From the NCBI GenBank assembly GCA_014773175.1, contig VXCM01001006.1, forward strand, positions 60,001-124,000: 64,000 nt of DNA, written 5' to 3'. Position 1 is the stretch's first letter; every line of letters starts with the position of its first letter. Shown in pieces: positions 61,080 through 64,000 of this stretch. The position numbers were made by a program, and so were the translations under genes. The DNA is from Lucifuga dentata (Eukaryota > Chordata > Actinopteri > Ophidiiformes > Bythitidae). The notes beneath the pieces are model-generated. The model was not told where the DNA came from and did not search any database. It saw only the letters and a list, made by a program, of their open reading frames with translations.

Positions 61080-62689
61080 CATTAAGTGGCCTCCGGATCA
61101 CCACGTCCCCTCTAGTCTAGAATTGGAAGTGATAATTATACGGACTCTTCACTTCAGAATCTCCATTGTTGACCCTTAAAGGGTGGCCGTTCTCATCTCA
61201 GGTGGCCAATGAATGCGACTGCCAAAGCCTAGCTTCAGGAGAGAAATGGCTTTATGTCATACTACATTTCGTACTTTAAAGGACCTTTACGACAGCACCT
61301 GCAGTCACGCAGTGGGAAATTGAGGTTGAGGTCCAAACAAAAATCAAAAATCACTGGATAATGTAAAGTCTCTAAATATTGAATTTGAAGCAGGTGATGA
61401 CTTTATTACTGCTTTCACAGGTTGTCATTCTACATTGATTAATGTAATCAGAGAAACTGCAAGTCTTTGAGCATTGCATAAGTCTAATGGAGAGTAGCCA
61501 GAAACCATTCCTGAGAACCTGTGCTAAAGATCCACATGCACGCTGCTGCAAAAACCCGGTAATGCAGCGTTTTTCCCTGAGCTCACTCCGAGTCCAGATG
61601 CCTTTTGCCTCATGACAGCTGCATTTGTGGATGATCCATTTAACTAACATGCTGATATTTAAGTGCATCTGTTCAGAGGAGGCAGGTGTGTTCCAAACAG
61701 GCATATTGTAAGCCGCTGACATTTTCACAGGAAGGAAAAGCAGACAATGTAAAAATAGGTGTTTGACGTTCATTAAACAGCCTACCTGAGGCAGCCGCAA
61801 AGTGAGAATTGGTGACATTTTAAAAGCTGTAGTTTTTTTTTGCCTATTATCTTTTATCATAGGCAAAGTTAAATTCCATAACACACAGCTTACCCTATTG
61901 TAACCTGTGTAAACCCTCACACCAGGGGCAGCAAGGTGTGTTTTGGACATAAATTACACCCCATTCTATCCTGCAACTTTCAAGGTTGGGTGCAGTGGGG
62001 CATTGTCGCATGCTCGCATATGTTGCAAGGTCAGTCAGTCTGTTATGGAGTTGTGGACTCCACCTTCCCACCGCTGTGGCTTTTGCTGTGACGGCACAGG
62101 ATGCCAGCAACCAGATGTTCCCCCCGAGCCTAAAGAGCCATTTAGTGGAAGAAATGTGAAATAGAGCGGAGGTTAGCTGGCTTAGTTCTACGTAATCTCA
62201 GTTCTATGAGAACAGGTGGAGTAGCAAACATTTCACCCTGGTGCACCACAACTTGTTCGAAAAAGTTTTGATGTTTGCTTATTGATTGGCTAAACAAGTG
62301 CAGGGAAATCTCAATGCACAGCTCTTTAGCAGAGTCATCAAGGTTGTAGAGCCTCTTAGAGGGCTCGTGCTATGCTCATAGAACTAGGTTTGCAATGCAT
62401 AACCTCTACAGGATTGACAGCAGATGTAAGTGGAGCATACAAAGATATGTGATCATGTCAGCCACATTGTAATTCTTCAGAATGACAGATAGTTGGAAAA
62501 TAGGCCTTCTTCATTTTCCTCAGGAAGTGCTGCTACTGTGTTGAGTTCAAACTCTTTTGGTATTTTTAGTGCGTCATCCACTGCATCACCTCTTTGCCAT
62601 TTCTAAGTGCTGTGTTTTTCCACTTGTATTATTATTTTGGGAGGAATGAAGGGAGAGAGAGGGAAGGGGGAAAAAAAAAAGCAGGGATG
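61080..62689. other. Non-coding DNA, nothing recognised
   Basis: A 192-codon minus-strand frame at 61372-61950 is the longest unexplained one in the window. Its composition is irregular, with cysteine-rich ends and no repeated or family motif, and it has no flanking splice signals that I could recognise. Treated as chance, with moderate doubt. Confidence 0.4.
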
Positions 62690-63060
62690 AGTGAGAGGCA
62701 GCACAGCCAATACAACAAAACAGCATTCATTGGTATGCACGGAGCAGCCAAAGCTATCGTGTTATAAATTGGCATATGGCAGCAGGCCAACAGTGCAATG
62801 CATTAGTCAGATGCCCTCGCTCTAATAAAATACAGTGGATGGAAAGAAAAAAAAAAAGCACTCTATAGATTGAGATCTTAAAATGGGAAGCTGCTGTACA
62901 ATGTATCTGGGCAGAGGCTCAGACCAGCTGAGATCTTATCAGCTTGCGAGATTACGCAGGGCTAAATGAGATGACATTCACTTTGACAAACAATTTCCTC
63001 CCGTTGTGTGCATATGGAAATTAGAGAAATGATTTCAAATTAGAAACCCTACATATGTGG
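62690..63060. other. Candidate conserved non-coding block
   Basis: Apart from one short A-rich run (62847-62860), this is non-repetitive sequence of mixed composition. It has an E-box-like CAGCTG (62926-62931), ATGCATTAGTCAGATG near 62799 and AAATTAGAGAAATGATTTC near 63018. No open frame of note. Regulatory role is inference from texture. Confidence 0.25.
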
Positions 63061-64000
63061 AGCTGTAGGAAAAGCCCAAAGATAAAGCTCCAGTCATCCC
63101 TTTGTGCTTTTTGTGCAGTCTCCCTGCTATGCAGCGGACAGTACGATAAGAAACAGACCTCCAAACACCAACGTTTTTATTTCATTTTCCACATTAATAG
63201 TCTAGGGAAGGTAAGAACACTTCTTCATTACATTGCTAAATCTGTTTTGTGGTCATAAATGATTGCTTTCTTATATTTCTATTTACTGCATTCCATATAT
63301 ATACTGAAGGAGTTGGTTAGAGACATTAGGAAATCACCATAGTTGCTGAAGGCAATATTTTCTCTGCACTATGTTCACCGCGATGTTAAAGTAATATACT
63401 GTACAAGATAAAATGATGTTCATGATTATTCTGAAAGTGTCTCAGGAAAATAAGTTCCCTTTTATATATTTGCCATTTTTCAACCATTTTTCCAGCATGA
63501 TATTTCTGCATATAAAGGGCATTATCAGCAAATTGAATATTTATGCTTGCTATAGATACAAAAGGCATTTTTAAACAGCAGGGACTAATAAAACTTCTGA
63601 AATGTTAAGACCATTTGCTTCTACAAGCCAAAATAATGCAGCATCAACATGATCCTCAAGTTCAGTTGATTCTAATTTTAATAATAAGTCTGATTGGACA
63701 TATTCTGGCATTAGGAATTTAAATAAACGGCACAAAAAAAAAAAAAAAGNAAAAAAAAAAAAAAAAGAAAAGAAAAAACTTTGTGAATGTGACTGTGCGG
63801 ATGTCAAACAAAGTTTAATGCACTTTATAATATTAAAGTTTTATTTGCGTTAATCTGAAAACATGCAAGCAGCCATCACTTTTGTGTCATGTTTCTGCAG
63901 TTTTTGGCCACTGATTTATTTTTGTATCACTTGGCACAAAATAAAGCCTCTTTATGATATTAAGTGGTACATAAGTGTTGAGGTGTTGATGAGAAATGAG
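63061..64000. other. Non-coding DNA with one poly(A) join
   Basis: AT-rich; the join is at 63734-63766. No gene or element end is recognised up to the end of the window. Confidence 0.45.
63734..63766. other. Poly(A)-G-N-poly(A)-G contig join
   Basis: Fifteen A plus G, N at 63750, sixteen A plus G. The same written-twice pattern as at 20890. Confidence 0.8.

Overview
The window looks like 64 kb of nuclear DNA from a ray-finned (teleost-type) fish. It is AT-rich and dense in (CA/GT)n, (GA/TC)n and (AT)n microsatellites. It carries Tc1-family DNA transposons, an RTE-type LINE and dispersed repeats I know from fish genomes. It holds no operons, no bacterial or organellar genes, and no tRNA or rRNA that I can recognise. 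I found no host protein-coding exon I can defend. The best reading is a gene desert or the inside of very large introns. The only long coding stretches belong to mobile elements.

Layout: 0.7-2.3 kb is a complete but dead Tc1-like transposon with both inverted repeats and a TA duplication. 7.17-8.94 kb is a 5'-truncated RTE LINE on the minus strand, flanked by a perfect 17-bp target-site duplication. Its reverse transcriptase and C-terminal region are still open for 566 codons. A family of short elements whose ends read TTAAAGGACCATA occurs at about 3.5, 13.3, 22.3, 24.8, 33.1 and 57.9 kb; three of these copies have both inverted ends. Other elements with inverted ends lie at 19.8-20.3 kb and 35.4-35.9 kb (a Tc1-type deletion derivative). 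A further candidate at 58.4-59.4 kb encloses a degraded, unidentified minus-strand coding segment. A roughly 400-bp dispersed repeat occurs at 36.9 and 55.0 kb. Two degenerate copies of common fish repeats lie at 10.0-10.5 and 55.8-56.0 kb.

Between these, several blocks of mixed composition with homeodomain-type TAATTA cores look like conserved regulatory DNA, though alignment is needed to show it. They lie near 6.8, 12.8, 23.0, 27.2, 49.3 and 62.9 kb. A CpG-rich patch at 36.06-36.66 kb and a near-consensus CTCF site at 54.3 kb are the clearest regulatory candidates.

Assembly quality matters here. There is one 54-base gap and about 20 isolated Ns. Three Ns sit between perfect 61-67 bp direct duplications, and most others sit inside homopolymers or microsatellites. 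They look like contig overlaps that were joined without merging, so those duplications should not be read as biology.
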